Shown here: positions 10,616 to 21,367 of the stretch, piece by piece | Layout: every line of letters starts with the position of its first letter | Position numbering within the stretch: the first letter of the stretch is position 1 | Origin: Rhinopomastus cyanomelas | Lineage: Eukaryota; Chordata; Aves; Bucerotiformes; Rhinopomastidae | Direction of reading: 5' to 3' | NCBI GenBank assembly: GCA_013400115.1 | Contig: VXBP01002785.1 | Coordinates: 522,863 to 586,862 of the forward strand | DNA length: 64,000 nt | Position numbers and translations under genes: made by a program | Notes under the pieces: generated by a model | The model's database searches: none | Seen by the model: the letters and a program-made list of their open reading frames with translations, nothing else | Told to the model about the DNA's origin: nothing

Positions 10616-11000
10616 AGATCACAGAACCCCAGGCTGGTTTGGGTTGGGAGGGAGCCCAGACCTCTTCCAGCCCCAACCCTCTGCCACGGGCAGTGACACC
10701 TCCACCAGACCAGGGTGCCTAGAGCTCCATCCAACCTGGCCTTGGACACTTCCAGGGATGATGGAGCAGCCACAGCCTTCCTGGGCAGCCTGTTCCAGGC
10801 TCTCAGCATAGGGAAGGATTTCTGCCTCAGATCTCGTCTCCATCTCCCCTCTTTCAGCTTGAACCCAGCCCCCTTGTCCCTTGGACCCATCAGAGTCCCT
10901 TGGAAAAAGTCCTTCTCCAGCTTTCCTGGAGCCCCTTTAGGGACTGGAAGCTGCTCTAAGGTCCCCCTGGAGCCTTCTCTTCTCCAGATAATCCTTCTGA
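10616..11000 (-). mobile_element. CR1 fragment, group B, 5'-truncated
   Basis: Antisense group B: GATCACAGAACCCCAGGCTGG at the 3' end, GTGACACCTCCACCAGACCAGG, AGGGATGATGGAGCAGCCAC, ending near CTTCTCTTCTCCAG. Minus-strand peptide: GAGFKLKEGRWRRDLRQKSF and AWNRLPRKAVAAPSSLEVSK. Its 5' side faces the sense CR1 at 11034. Confidence 0.92.
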
Positions 11001-11033
11001 TCACACTGGATGTCTTTGCCTGTCACTGCTAGT

Positions 11034-11545
11034 ATTGTGTCCAGTTCTGGGCCCTTCAGTTCAAGAGGGATGTGGAGCTGCTGGAGGGAGTCCAGCGTAG
11101 GGCAATGAGGATGATGAAGGAAGTGGAGCACCTCCCTTATGAGGAGAGGCTGAGGGAGCTGGGTCTGTTTAGCTTGCAGAAGAGGAGACTGAGGGGTGAC
11201 CTCATTAATATCTATAAATATGTGAAGGGTGGGTGTCAGAAGGATGGAGCCAGGCTCTTCTCAGTGTCATCTAGTGACATGACGAGGGGCAATGGGTGTA
11301 AGCTGGGACATAGGAGGTTCCACATAAATATGGGAAGGAACTTCTTCCCAGTGAGGGTGACAGAGCACTGGAACAGGCTGCTCAGGGTGGTTGTGGAGTC
11401 TCCTTCACTGGAGATGTTTAAGACCCACCTGGATGTGTTCCTGTGTGACTTGGTCTAGGTGATACTTCTGTGTCAGGGGAATTGGACTAGATGATCTTTC
11501 GAGGTCCCTTCCAATCCCTAATGAATCTCTGATCCTATGATTGAG
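11034..11545 (+). mobile_element. CR1 fragment, group A, 5'-truncated
   Basis: Runs from TATTGTGTCCAGTTCTGGGC to ATCCTATGATTG. The frame 11072-11458 is open to the natural ORF2 stop and encodes MELLEGVQRRAMRMMKEVEH through VVESPSLEMFKTHLDVFLCD. It is a relatively well-preserved 3' portion. Confidence 0.94.
11072..11458 (+). pseudogene. CR1 ORF2 C-terminal remnant, frame open
   Basis: 128 codons of CR1 ORF2 C-terminus end at the family stop after FLCDLV. The reverse-transcriptase catalytic core and endonuclease are missing, so it cannot work alone. Confidence 0.85.
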
Positions 11546-12960
11546 GTGCAGAAGGCTCAGGCACAGCTCAGTTATGGCTCACACACAGAGCTCATTGCAG
11601 AGCCATGACCTTGTTAAATCTTAGATGTTGGGAAGCAGCAGCAATGAAGGTGCCAGGTAGGGAAGGAGAAGGAAGAACCTTGGTGCCAGCCCAGCATCTG
11701 CTGGCAGCGCTGAGGCTGGGACTGAGATGCTTCCCATCACCTTGAATGCCTTTGTGTGTCTCCTGGAGAACTGCAAAGTCGGGGTGTTTTAACACAAGAC
11801 TCTGCATCAGGCTTCCATGGGCAGCACCACTGTGGCAGGGAACCCCTTCCCAGCACCACCAGTGCAATCTGTACGCCAAACTGGTGTGGTCAGAGACTGG
11901 GAGAGGATGGTAGGCAAAACCAAGGAGGACAATTCTCCTCCCAGATAATTTCCTCCTCTCAGATCTTTGCTTCCTGTGCTGCCTGGGCAATTAATGAAAA
12001 GCAGAGCTGTGCCCAGGACTATTCCTAAGGCCCCTGGAGAACATCTTGGTGAAGTAGGACTCATGCATAATTCACCACTGCTGACTTAGTGCCTTCTTCT
12101 CCATGCACGGGCCAGTTATCAAAACAAACAACTGGCTTCACAGAGATGAGAAAAAAGACATCTCTATGGCCCCTAACAGATGATTTCATTTGTGAACTGT
12201 GCTGCCAGAACCACAGCTCCAAGTGCATTTCTCTTCATTTTTCAGAGTTTCCTATTAAAACAATAGAAATATAGGAAACCTGACCTGCCAGGACAGAGAA
12301 GTTCCCACACAGCTGGGAGCTGGGTCTGTTTCTAGATTAATGAGGCTTAATGTCAGGGCAGCAGCGGTTTTACTGGCTCAGAGAAATCCATCTCATGCTC
12401 CAGAGTCAATTGTTGTGGGAGGCTGCCTGGGAGGTTCCCACTGCACGGTCAGATGTGCTGGTTGCACCACCAGGATCATCTCAGGAGAGGCTGGAACCTG
12501 TCAGCACCAGCTTTTCCATGGATGTATTAGAGCTGGGGCAGCAAATGGGGTCAAGGAAGCTTCAGGATGAGGAACTGCAGTGGTCCTGAGTGAGCTGGGA
12601 AGAGCAGGTAGGGCAGATGGTTTTAAATCCCCCTGGATGTGGGATTTGGACGGGAGCAGTCTGTGAGTAGATGGTTTGCAAGGATCTCTGATAAGGCAAG
12701 TTCAGTGTAAATGGTCTTTTATCAGGGGAGATAGAGAGATGCTCGACTCCAAGAATAGCACTGAGAAGCTTTCATGTACCAGCAAGGTCAGGAGAGACAA
12801 CGCAGCGCCTTGAGCTACAGAGATGGACAGCGGCACCTTGCTTGGGCTCCGGGGAGCAGAACATCCACAGGAGTGACCTACTTTGGGAAGGCAGCTTGCT
12901 TGTTCTTTTAACACCCACTGAACTGGGCTCTGCACTTCAACTCGTTATGGCTGTGCCAGT
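11546..12960. other. No feature recognised
   Basis: Single-copy DNA. Short frames on both strands (for example 11592-11990 and 12340-12589) look like chance frames. Confidence 0.4.
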
Positions 12961-12964
12961 GGCA

Positions 12965-13300
12965 GGGCTGGAACCCACTGCTGTGGGATGGGCTGGGAGA
13001 GCTGGGGCGTTCAGCTGGAGAAGAGAAGCTCCAGAAGACCTTAGTGCAGCCTTTCAAGGCTTTGAGGGGCTGATCAGAAAGATGGGGGGGACTTGTGAGC
13101 AGGGCTGTGGGACAGGCCCAGGGCTGATGGTTAAACTGACAGAGGGAGATTCAGAGCAGAGAGAAGGGAGAAATTGTTGGTGCTGAGGGTGAGGAGAGCC
13201 TGGCCCAGGTTGCCCAAAGAGGTGGGAGAAGCCCCTTCCCAGGTTAGGTTGGCCCTTGGGGCTGTGAGCAACCTCCTCTGGTTGGAGATGGCCCTGCTTC
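12965..13300 (+). mobile_element. CR1 fragment, group C
   Basis: GGGCTGGGAGAGCTGGGGCGTTCAGCTGGAGAAG, GGTTAAACTGACAGAGGGAG, GAAATTGTTGGTGCTGAGGG and CCTGGCCCAGGTTGCCCAAAG follow the same order as the copies at 37.25 kb (+) and 55.7 kb (-). Confidence 0.88.
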
Positions 13301-13304
13301 CTGC

Positions 13305-13800
13305 AAGGAGTTGAATGGGTTGAGCTTTCTCTTTCAAGGCTGAGCCTTGAAAGTCTCTTCAACCCAGCCCATCCTGTGGCTTCCTGAGCAGCAGTTCCCA
13401 TTGCCCCACTGAGTTGGGACAAATGAGAGATGGTGGAAAAAACCCTGCTGGAAAGCACAGATCTCCACGTGGATGGACTTCTGTGGTAAAATTACTCACT
13501 GCCTAGTGGACCTATTCAAGCAACCCATAGCTCATTGCCTGAGACAGAGTTTCTGTGAATCTCTTCCCAACAGCCAAACCCCTGTGCACTTGTGACGTTC
13601 AATCCTGACCAGGTTTGTTCTGGCTTAGGGCAAAAGCACCTGCATCAGCTGCTTCTTTGGAGTTAATCCATTCCAGCAGGAATTTGTGTTCCTCTTGAAA
13701 AAGTTTTCTTAGTTTTACGGTAAAGTTTTGTGAGCAAGTCTGAGTCACCCATCCCAAACACGTTTTGTGTGAGCAGTTCTGGAACCATGGTGCTTCAAAA
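13305..13800. other. No feature recognised
   Basis: Single-copy DNA between CR1 pieces. Confidence 0.4.
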
Positions 13801-13807
13801 CACGTCC

Positions 13808-13940
13808 TCTCTGGAGGTGCTTCAAACCCCCCAGGCATGGGCATGTGCAACTGGATCTAGGGGATGCTGCCATGTCAGGGGGACTGGACTGGATGGTCTT
13901 TCGAGGTCCCTTCCAATCCCTAATGTTCTGTGAAGTTCTG
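13808..13940 (+). mobile_element. CR1 3' end, group A
   Basis: CTCTGGAGGTGCTTCAAACC, GCAACTGGATCTAGGGGATG, then GGACTGGACTGGATGGTCTTTCGAGGTCCC and TAATGTTCTGTG. About 130 bases remain. Confidence 0.9.
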
Positions 13941-14512
13941 TCATTGATAAGGCATGAGGTTAAATCCCTCTTCCATAGGAAAGTGGGTCCTGAATTACTT
14001 CCAGCAGGCAGGGGCTTTGCAGAACGTTGGCAGTTTAATGGCCTCAGTGTTCAGAGGATTCCTCTGACTTAGGCAAAAAGCTGTGGGCTTTGAGGAAAGT
14101 TCTTCCTAGACGAGAGGTTCAATAGGACTCAAGTGGCTCCATTGATCTTGCAGAAGGGTGTCTTGGCCATCGCTCACTCCAGAGATACAGACGAGTGCTG
14201 ACAGCTGCTCGGGTTGTTACAGTTAGTGCTGGGGTTGTCCTGCAGAAGGACGAATTGCCCTGTTTTACCGATCACAACTCAGAATCACAAGCACTCCGTC
14301 CTGTAATTGCATCTCGTGTTGTTATTTATGGCTTCTTTAACAAGAGTGTGGCTTGTGGGTTATAAAACAGCAGAGGGAGAAATATTTAGCTAATGGATTC
14401 CTCCTAAGGCTCTGCAAAAAATTTATCTGTGTTATAATTTCCCCAAACCGTCCGGTTTTATTCTTGTTCCCACTTCCTGAGCAGAGCAGTGCTGTCTGAA
14501 TCAGGTCCATCT
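13941..14512. other. No feature recognised
   Basis: Single-copy DNA between a CR1 end and the purine-rich repeat. Confidence 0.4.
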
Positions 14513-14514
14513 GC

Positions 14515-14798
14515 TGGGGCTTGGAAAGGGCAAGGAATGGGAAAGGAAAGAGAAGGGCAAGGAATAAGAAAGGGAAGGGTGAGGAATGGGCAGGAAAGGG
14601 CAAAGAGTGGGAAAGGAAGGGGAAGGTATGGGGAAGGAAAAGGTAAGGAATGGAAAAGGTGAAGAATGGGCAGTAAAGGGCAAGGAGTGGGAAAGGGAAG
14701 GGCAAGTAATGGGAAGGGGAATGAAGGGAAAAGGAAAAGGTGAGGAATGGGCAGTAAATGGAAAGGAAGGGGAAGGAATGGGAAAGGAAAAGGTGAGG
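14515..14798 (+). repeat. Purine-rich (GGGAAAGG/GGAAAAGG)n tract
   Basis: About 280 bases of + strand are nearly all A and G with occasional T, built from GGGAAAGGAA, GGCAAGGA and AATGGGCAG words. The apparent 158-codon minus-strand frame (Phe/Ser/Pro/Leu-rich) is the translation of this low-complexity tract, not a gene. Confidence 0.92.
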
Positions 14799-14809
14799 TC
14801 CACTGCTGG

Positions 14810-14862
14810 CCACCAGGACCCCCAGGTCCCTTTCTCCTACACTGCTCTCTGACAGGTCAGAT
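14810..14862 (-). mobile_element. Short CR1 internal fragment
   Basis: GGCCACCAGGACCCCCAGGTCCCTTTCTCCTACACTGCTCTCTG is the complement of the CR1 ORF2 segment also seen at ~49510-49555. Only ~50 bases remain, next to the purine tract. Confidence 0.75.
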
Positions 14863-15595
14863 TTGATCTTTCCCAGCCACAGTCATCTCTGCAATCCATC
14901 CTGGCAGATGGATCTGGCCAGCTGTGTTGTTTTTCCATGTGGCCAAGCGTATAGAGGCCAATAAAACTTCAGCTGCTGTGTGGACTTCATGGACAAGTTA
15001 TTGAAAGGTGTTGCCGGTTAATTTAGCAGCAACCAGGACGTTGGGCATCTGAGCTTGTTTGGAGAACTGAACTTCATGGAACAATCTGGACTAAGCAGGG
15101 GTCTCCGAGACTCGCCGTCGTCTGGCACCTCCCACCCAGCTGCTCCGTGATAGGTTCCATAGGATTCAGAAAATACACCACAAACCATATGGTAGCCCGA
15201 GAATAAGAATCATTAGCTGGAAATGTCAGAAGAAATGATCAGCAGGATGCTCTCTCATCTTTATTTTCGTTGCCTTCTTTTCTGCCTCCGTTGTGCTCGG
15301 GTTTCCTATCTGGGTTAGGTGTTTGGGGATTTCTGTCTCCTCCTGTGATTCCTGCCAGCTCTGAGGTCCTTTCCTGCAGACAGCCTTTCTGTCTCTGCCT
15401 GATAACACATTTCACTTGCCTTTACCTTCTCCTTCCCCAGAGCCATTTGTCTCCACTGGCCAGTTATTTCTTCCCCTCTGGAGAGCATGTCTGTCTTTTC
15501 TTCCCCTCCCATTTTCCAGCCTGTCTCATGTCTCTATGAACATGTTTACTCTCATTCTTCTCTTCATTCCCCTCAGCCTGCTTATATCTTGCTGA
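14863..15595. other. No feature recognised
   Basis: Single-copy DNA with pyrimidine-rich patches. No repeat or exon signature. Confidence 0.4.
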
Positions 15596-15597
15596 CA

Positions 15598-15950
15598 TAT
15601 CAAGGTGGTAGCAAGAGGACAAGGAGAAAGGGTTCCAGCCTTGAAGAGGGGGGATTGAGGTTGGACATGAGGAACCAATTCTTTGCTCTGAGGGTGCTGA
15701 GATGCTGAGTTGCCCAAGGAATCGTAGAGTCAATCATAGAATCATTAGTGCTTGGAAACAACCTCAACAGATCATCTAGTCCAATGCCCCTGCCAGAGGA
15801 GGAAGTGGTGATGCCCCATCCCTGCAGTGTTGAAGGCCAGGTTGGCTGGGGCCCTGAGTAACCTGCTCTAGTGCAGATGTACCTGCCTGTGCAGGTAGGT
15901 TGGAACTGGATGATCTCTGAGGTCTGTTCCAACCCTGACCATTCTATATG
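15598..15950 (+). mobile_element. CR1 fragment (same group as 34.1-35.0 kb), interrupted
   Basis: GGTGGTAGCAAGAGGACAAGG, AGGTTGGACATGAGGAACCAATTC and GGTTGGAACTGGATGATCTC match the uninterrupted copy at 34690-34970. The element is split by an antisense CR1 end at 15722-15804. Confidence 0.9.
15722..15804 (-). mobile_element. Nested 5'-truncated CR1 insertion, group A
   Basis: ATCATAGAATCATTAGTGCTTGG to CCAATGCCCCTGCC is an antisense CR1 3' end inserted into the older sense CR1. Removing it restores GTTGCCCAAGGAA|GTGGTG as in the 34.8 kb copy. AGGAA occurs on both sides (15717-15721 and 15800-15804), a possible 5-base target duplication. Confidence 0.85.
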
Positions 15951-16215
15951 TCATCATTATTTGGTGACTACATGTGATTTTGACATGAAGCCAAGCTAGG
16001 GCATTTTTGGTGTGAATATGATCTTATGTTCCAAGGTTTCTTAGCCAACTGACCTAAAACCTCTTGTGGGGTCAGTAGAGCCATGAGCAAGTATCCCCAT
16101 CTAGTCTGTGCTTTAGACAGGCTGGACAAACAAGCTTGAACCAGCCAGTGTCAAGGAAGAAATTGATGAGGGCTGATGTTCTCCAGTGAGGCACAGAGAG
16201 CAGGCACCAGTCAAA
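15951..16215. other. No feature recognised
   Basis: Single-copy DNA between CR1 copies. Confidence 0.4.
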
Positions 16216-16272
16216 CTCACAGAGTCATGGAGTTTTAGGGGTTGGAAGGGATGTCTAGAGATGTTCTAGAAG
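16216..16272 (-). mobile_element. Short CR1 3' terminus
   Basis: CACAGAGTCATGGAGTTTTAGGGGTTGGAAGGGATGTCTAGAGATG is the complement of a CR1 3' end, truncated after ~55 bases. Confidence 0.75.
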
Positions 16273-16311
16273 TGTTGAAAATATAAATGTTGTTTGTGGC
16301 TGAATCCTGTC

Positions 16312-16616
16312 GGACAGGAGTTTGGAGAGAGACAGGGGTTGCTCAGTTCTTCCTAGAGGCCAGTGATAGGATGAGGGGAAATGACTTTAAGGAGGTTCAG
16401 GTGGGACGTCAGGAGGAATTTCTTTGCTGAAAGGGCTGTCAGGCACTGGAACAGTTGCCCAGAGGAGGGGGTTGAATTCCCATCCCTGGAGGTGTTGAAG
16501 AGAAGGACAGATGTTGCACTGGGGCACAGGGTTTAGTGATGCTGGTAGGGCTGGGAAAAGGTTGGGCTTGATGATCTTGAAGATCTCTTCCAGCTGTAAC
16601 TGTTCTGCAATTCTAG
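16312..16616 (+). mobile_element. CR1 fragment, group F (chicken-like)
   Basis: GGCCAGTGATAGGATGAGGGG, TTCAGGTGGGACGTCAGGAGG, CACTGGAACAGTTGCCCAGAGG, then TTGGGCTTGATGATCTTGAAG. Diverged, and no frame survives. Confidence 0.88.
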
Positions 16617-17808
16617 GAGCTCTTGGCAAAGAGGCTGAGTAGCTGTGCAGTACCTGATACACCTGGAGGAGCAGCCCTGTTGTCACTTGGATCCAAACCA
16701 CTAGTTCTGTGCTCTGCCTTTGTCTCCTGAGAAAGGACATTGCAGCCTGTGTGACTTCTCCCAGCCTTGGAGGCAAACTACAGAGTAAGGAGTGAAAAAC
16801 CTCCAGGCAGCTGCGTTTATGCTGCCTGAAAATCCAGTCATTAATGGCAAATACTCATTAGCCAGGCTGTTGCCATTTGGCTTGGAGCTGTGTTAAGCAA
16901 CCCAGAGCTTCGAGTGATTGATTTGGAGGCTTATTTCAATCAGGGATGTTAACGTGCATCATAAATGTCCAAAGATCCATTTAAACCCTGAATCATTTCT
17001 GCCACATCATCCTTCATTCTCTTCCGTTGATGTTCCTGGTTGGCGATGGATTATTTTTGTTTAGTCTCGAGTGCCATGTCTGCTCCATTTCCTCCAGTCG
17101 CTTTCACATGCTTCGGAGCGTTGGTGTCTGTAATTACGGGGCTCTTCACTCTGCTTCCCCACATGCTTGTCTCAGAGAAGGTTACTGGAGAGGTTTAAAA
17201 CTGTACAGCTAAAAAAAACACCCTCAAACCCTCTGCTTCTTTTACAAGCTAATCCCAGAGCTGTTTGTTTCTGGCACAGTTCCACGGAGCTGAGATAAGT
17301 AAATAGTGAGCCCCTAAGCAGATGGCCATGAAGTCCATCACTTGAATGCCAACCAACGTGGGAGCCATCAACCTTTCTGCCAGATGAAGGTTAAACCAAG
17401 TAGGTAAACTGTTGTTCATCCCGTATTCCCTCTGCACATTTTCTTCCTGGGCTTTGTTGACGTTCTCTACACCCTAAGACCACCCCTGCTGAAATGTGGT
17501 TTCCACGTTTGATAACCATGTTCTCATAGTCTTTGTTTGAATTTTCAAAATAGAACAGAAGAATAATCCCCTTGGTGTGCAGATGGAGGGGAGGAATTCT
17601 CTTGTTACGATTGCAGCTGAGCTCTGGGTACGCTAGGGTTCGTGTTTATGGAAAGGAAAGGCACAGATCAGCAGATCTGTTCTAATTCCTCATCAGTCCT
17701 GAGCTAATTCCTCATCAGTCCTTAGTGACACCAGGCTCCAAAGCAGGACTGAAGGGTTGCACATTTTTTCATGCATTACACAATCATTCTGGTTGCAAGA
17801 AATATTTA
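16617..17808. other. Single-copy DNA; small tandem duplication at 17680
   Basis: No gene recognised. CTAATTCCTCATCAGTCCT occurs twice in a row at 17681-17722, a minor tandem repeat. AT-rich homeobox-like words occur at 16840-16960. Confidence 0.45.
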
Positions 17809-17810
17809 AG

Positions 17811-18330
17811 ATCATAGGATCATAAAATCATCGAGGGTGGAGAAGCCCTTCAAGACCATCCATTCCAACTGTCCAGCCTGCAACCACTAACCCAGCTCCT
17901 CAAACACCCTGGCTGCCCCTTTGTTGAACCCTTCCAGGGACAGTGCCTCCACCCCCTCCCTGGGCAGCCTGTTCCAAGGCCTCCCCACTCTTGCTGGGAA
18001 GAAGGTCTTCCTCAGATCCAACCTGATCCTCCCCTGGTACAGCCTGACCCCATTTCCTCTGGTCTTATTGCTAGTCCTTAGGGAGAAGAGGCCAGCCCCC
18101 GCCTCACTGCAACCTCCCTTCAGGCAGCTGCAGAGAGAAGTGAGGTCTCCCCTCAGCCTCCTCTTCACCAGGCTGAAATGGAGAAGTTAACCCTAAGTCC
18201 TCGTGACTGGAGGGGCAGGATCACCTCCTTAGTCCTGCTGGCCACACTGGTGCTGCTGCAGGCCAGAGTGCCATCAGCCTTCTTGGTCCCCTGGGTGCAC
18301 AGTCAAGTCCAACTATTAACCCAGCACTGC
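17811..18330 (-). mobile_element. CR1 fragment, 5'-truncated
   Basis: Antisense CR1: GATCATAAAATCATCGAGGG, CCTCCCTGGGCAGCCTGTTCC, then the ORF2 block to GCCACACTGGTGCTGCTGCAGGCCAG near 18260. Minus-strand peptide: GNGVRLYQGRIRLDLRKTFF and RPWNRLPREGVEALSLEGFN. The sense copies at 50.2 kb belong to the same group. Confidence 0.92.
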
Positions 18331-18572
18331 CAGGGCACCACTAAATCACATCCCTCAGATTATGTTACCTGAAGATTTGAAAATACTGACTTTTAGTAGG
18401 GAGAATTTTGGAGATCTGTGCATGATGGCTTCCAGGTCTTCCTCCTAAGAGTGGTGCTTAAGGTCCCCCAGTGTCCAGGTTCTGTTCCTCAGATAATGTT
18501 GTATTTATCCACTCAGCTTAGCCTGTTGTTCTCCTAAACTGCTTTGCTGACTTCGTTACCTCAAGACTGCTG
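18330..18572. other. No feature recognised
   Basis: Short single-copy interval. Confidence 0.4.
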
Positions 18573-18574
18573 CT

Positions 18575-18637
18575 CTAGCAGGGAGGTTGGGCTAGATAAT
18601 GTCTAAAGGTCCCTAGAGGTCTGAAAATTCTGTGATG
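18575..18637 (+). mobile_element. CR1 3' terminus only
   Basis: AGGGAGGTTGGGCTAGATAATGTCTAAAGGTCCCTAGAGGTCTG to ATTCTGTGATG. Confidence 0.75.
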
Positions 18638-18737
18638 CCCTCTCTTGGCTGGTCTTTACTGCAGTGATCAGTCTCCCAGATACTTTTGAAAAACTTTGTC
18701 ATTTGTTGGCAAAACCAAGCTAATCTAGATAGCTTTT

Positions 18738-18877
18738 ACAGAATCTCAGAATGATTGAGGCTGGAGAAGTTCTCTGAGCTCATCCAGCCCAGCTCAGCAC
18801 CTAACATCACCATAGTGGCAAGTCCAGGGCACTAACAGCCACAGCCAGACTGTCCTTCAACATCTCCAGGGTTGGGG
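18738..18877 (-). mobile_element. CR1 3' end, group E
   Basis: CAGAATCTCAGAATGATTGAGGCTGGAGAAG, CTCATCCAGCCCAGCTCAGC, CTTCAACATCTCCAGGGTTGGGGAC. It is cut at 18877 by the sense CR1 end carrying T1. Confidence 0.88.
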
Positions 18878-18945
18878 ACTGTGTGGGGAGATTGGACTGG
18901 ATGATCTTTCGAGGTCCCCTCCAATCTCTAATGTTCTGTGATTCT
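18878..18945 (+). mobile_element. CR1 3' end, group A, leading into unit T1
   Basis: GAGATTGGACTGGATGATCTTTCGAGGTCCCCTCC to TGTTCTGTGATTCT. It has only ~68 bases of CR1 and no octamer array; T1 follows without a break. It interrupts an antisense group E copy. Confidence 0.9.
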
Positions 18946-19254
18946 ACTTCAGTTGCACCAAAAGAGATTTCTCCAGGTTTTTTCCATCACAAAGAACAGT
19001 AGAGATAAATACTTGAGCTTTTCAGGAAGTCTTTACTCTACAAAATGTCTTAATACCCCAGTGGCTAAGGCCATCCCTTATTTCTCTTGGAAGGTGCCTG
19101 CTTCTGAGATAATTAAAGTTCTCGTAGCTTTGTGTTCTCCCTTAGCTCATCTCTCACATCATCCCTTTTAACTACCAGAGTTTATTACTTGTGAAAGAAA
19201 AACCTTGGCCGCATCTCTTGGCATGATAACCTCTAACCTCCGTTGTTCCTCCTG
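18946..19254 (+). repeat. Non-CR1 unit T1, copy 3 (inverted relative to 4.2-4.8 kb)
   Basis: Starts ACTTCAGTTGCACCAAAAGAG and ends GTTGTTCCTCCTG. It matches the complement of 4173-4470 apart from scattered changes and ~11 extra bases near 19165. Joined 5' to a CR1 group A end, as in the other copies. Confidence 0.9.
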
Positions 19255-19508
19255 CTATTACAGCTGCTAAATCTTTCACACTTGTGCTGCTTTATTCATG
19301 ATTTGTCCATTTTTTTAATGAAATTAAATGCTTTATTTTGGTTTATTTTTTTTTCTTGTGGTTTTATTGTGTAAACACTAAACACTTGGAAAAGTTTCAG
19401 AAGCAAATCTGGCAAGTTCAGCACTGGAAGAACTAAACTGTTCCATCAGGCTCCATAAAGATGCTGTGACTTCATTCCACAAGTACATCAGTGGCTTTTT
19501 TGTCTCCT
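19255..19508. other. No feature recognised
   Basis: AT-rich single-copy DNA. Confidence 0.4.
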
Positions 19509-19509
19509 A

Positions 19510-20195
19510 CTACATCATAGAGTGGCTGAGGTTGGAAGGGACCTCAGAGATCATCTAATCCAACCCCTTTCCATGAGCAGGGCTGCCTCTTCACTAGACC
19601 TGGTGGCTCAAAGCCTCATTCAGCCTGGCCTTAAGCATCTCCAGGGAGGAGACAGTCGCAGCCTCTCTGGGTAACCTGTTCAGACTGTCGCCAACTCCAT
19701 ACTGAACAATTTCTTCCTAAATTCCAATCTAAATCTCTTCTTCAGTTTAAAGCTGTTTCCCCTTGTCCTATCACTGGACACTCCTGCAAAGCCTTCGTGT
19801 AGTTTGCCTTCAAATATTGGAAGACTGCTATAAGGTCACACCAAAGCCTTCTCTTCTCTAGGCTGCACAGTACCAGCTCCCTCAGCCTGTCTTTGTAGCA
19901 GAGGTGCTCTGGCCCCTGGATCATCCTCATGGCCTCCTCTGGACTTGTTTCAACAGATCTCTGTGTCTCTTATGGTGGGGACACCAGAACTGGTCACAGT
20001 ACTCAAGATTAGGTCTCATAAGAGCGGAGGGGGAGAATTCCCTCCTTTGACCAGCTGTCACTGCTTCTTTTGATGTAGCCCATGACACAGTTGGCTCTCC
20101 AGGATGCCAACATGCACTGGTGGCTCCTGTTCAACTTGTGCTCTGCCCTCCACAACCAAGTCCTTCTCCTCAAGGGCTGTCCTCAATCCTTTCAA
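19510..20195 (-). mobile_element. CR1 fragment, group F, long and old
   Basis: Antisense copy: CATCATAGAGTGGCTGAGGTTGG at the 3' end through CTTGTCCTATCACTGGAC and GCCTCCTCTGGACTTGTTTC to CCAAGTCCTTCTCCTCAAGGG near 20175. Minus-strand peptide: MRMIQGPEHLCYKDRLRELV. Diverged, with frame breaks. Confidence 0.9.
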
Positions 20196-20199
20196 ATCC

Positions 20200-20693
20200 C
20201 AATCTCTATTCACACTGATGGCTCCTGTTCAACTTCTGGGTCTTATACATCAGTTACAAGTGGCAGGTTAAGGCTTTCATTTAGCCCTGTGGCTACAATA
20301 CTGCCCATGACTAGCACATCCCTCACTCTTTTTCATCCTCAGTTAAGGAAAAGATCTTCTTTCTGGGAGAAATTAAAAACGGAAAGTTGACCTTTTACAA
20401 ACCTGCTGCATAAATTTCTCTTGAACATTAATTTTCACAAATTTCACTCTTTTCACAGTTGTGGGAGTATCTCTTTTTTTGCACAAGGCAAGTACTTCAG
20501 AAAAAAGAACTTGGCCAGGAGAGTGATGAGATGTGAAGTGACAATAGGTGAGAGACAATGGAATGAAAACAAACTGCCCATTCTAACTCAGAAGAATCAG
20601 GGAAAGAAAGAGTAAGACAGCGATGTGGATAATTCAGGGTAGTGTCAAAGCTTTAACTGCCAGATCAGATGGAAATAGAGCTTCTTCAGGAAA
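20200..20693. other. No feature recognised
   Basis: Single-copy DNA between CR1 copies. Frames at 20421-20615 and similar are unsupported. Confidence 0.4.
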
Positions 20694-20695
20694 AG

Positions 20696-21147
20696 GTCAT
20701 AGAATCACAGAATCACACAACATTAGGGATTGGAAAAGACCTCAAAAGATCATCCAGTCCAATCACCCCAACACAGCAGGATCCCCTAGATCCAGTTGCA
20801 CAGGAACACGGCAAGACGGGTTTTAAATGTCTCCAGAGAAGAAGACTCCACAATCACCCTGGCTAGCCTCTTCCAGGGCTCTGTCACCCTCAATGGGAAG
20901 AAGTTCCTTCTCACATTGATGAGGAACTTCCTCTGTTCCAGCTCACACCCGCTGCCCCTTGTCCTATCATTGGATGCCCCTGAGTAGAGCCTGGCTCCAT
21001 CCTCCTGACACACACTCTTTCCATATTTATCAATGTTCATGGGGTCACCCCTCAGTCTCCTTTTTTCCACACTCAAGAGACCCAGCTCCCTCAGCCTTTC
21101 CTCAGCAGGGAGATGCTCCACTCCCTTCATTATCTTTGTGGCTCTAA
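20696..21147 (-). mobile_element. CR1 fragment, group A, 5'-truncated
   Basis: Antisense copy with the octamer-like ATAGAATCACAGAATCACAC at the 3' end. The minus-strand frame 20786-21130 is open: MKGVEHLPAEERLRELGLLS through VIVESSSLETFKTRLAVFLC, ending NWI at the family stop. Confidence 0.94.
20786..21130 (-). pseudogene. CR1 ORF2 C-terminal remnant, frame open
   Basis: 114 codons of the ORF2 C-terminus without a stop until the family end. No catalytic core is present. Confidence 0.85.
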
Positions 21148-21367
21148 CACATGTGGTCCTTACATTTATTCATTTATTCTTGCTTTGCATCTGCAATAAT
21201 GTCCCATTAGGTCTTTCTTGTCTTTCTGCTTTATCTCCATTAAGTTTTGCTCCTTCAGGGATCCTCTCACCCAAACACCCCAGCATGTGCATGTGGACCT
21301 GCAACGAACACAGCCCAAACACTATGCTGCTGCCAGTGGTACCTGAACATCTTTCAGGCAGAATCTC

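Noticed and set aside
14337..14813. 158-codon minus-strand frame with repeated Phe/Pro/Ser/Leu
   Set aside because: It is translation of the purine/pyrimidine tract, with no real protein features.
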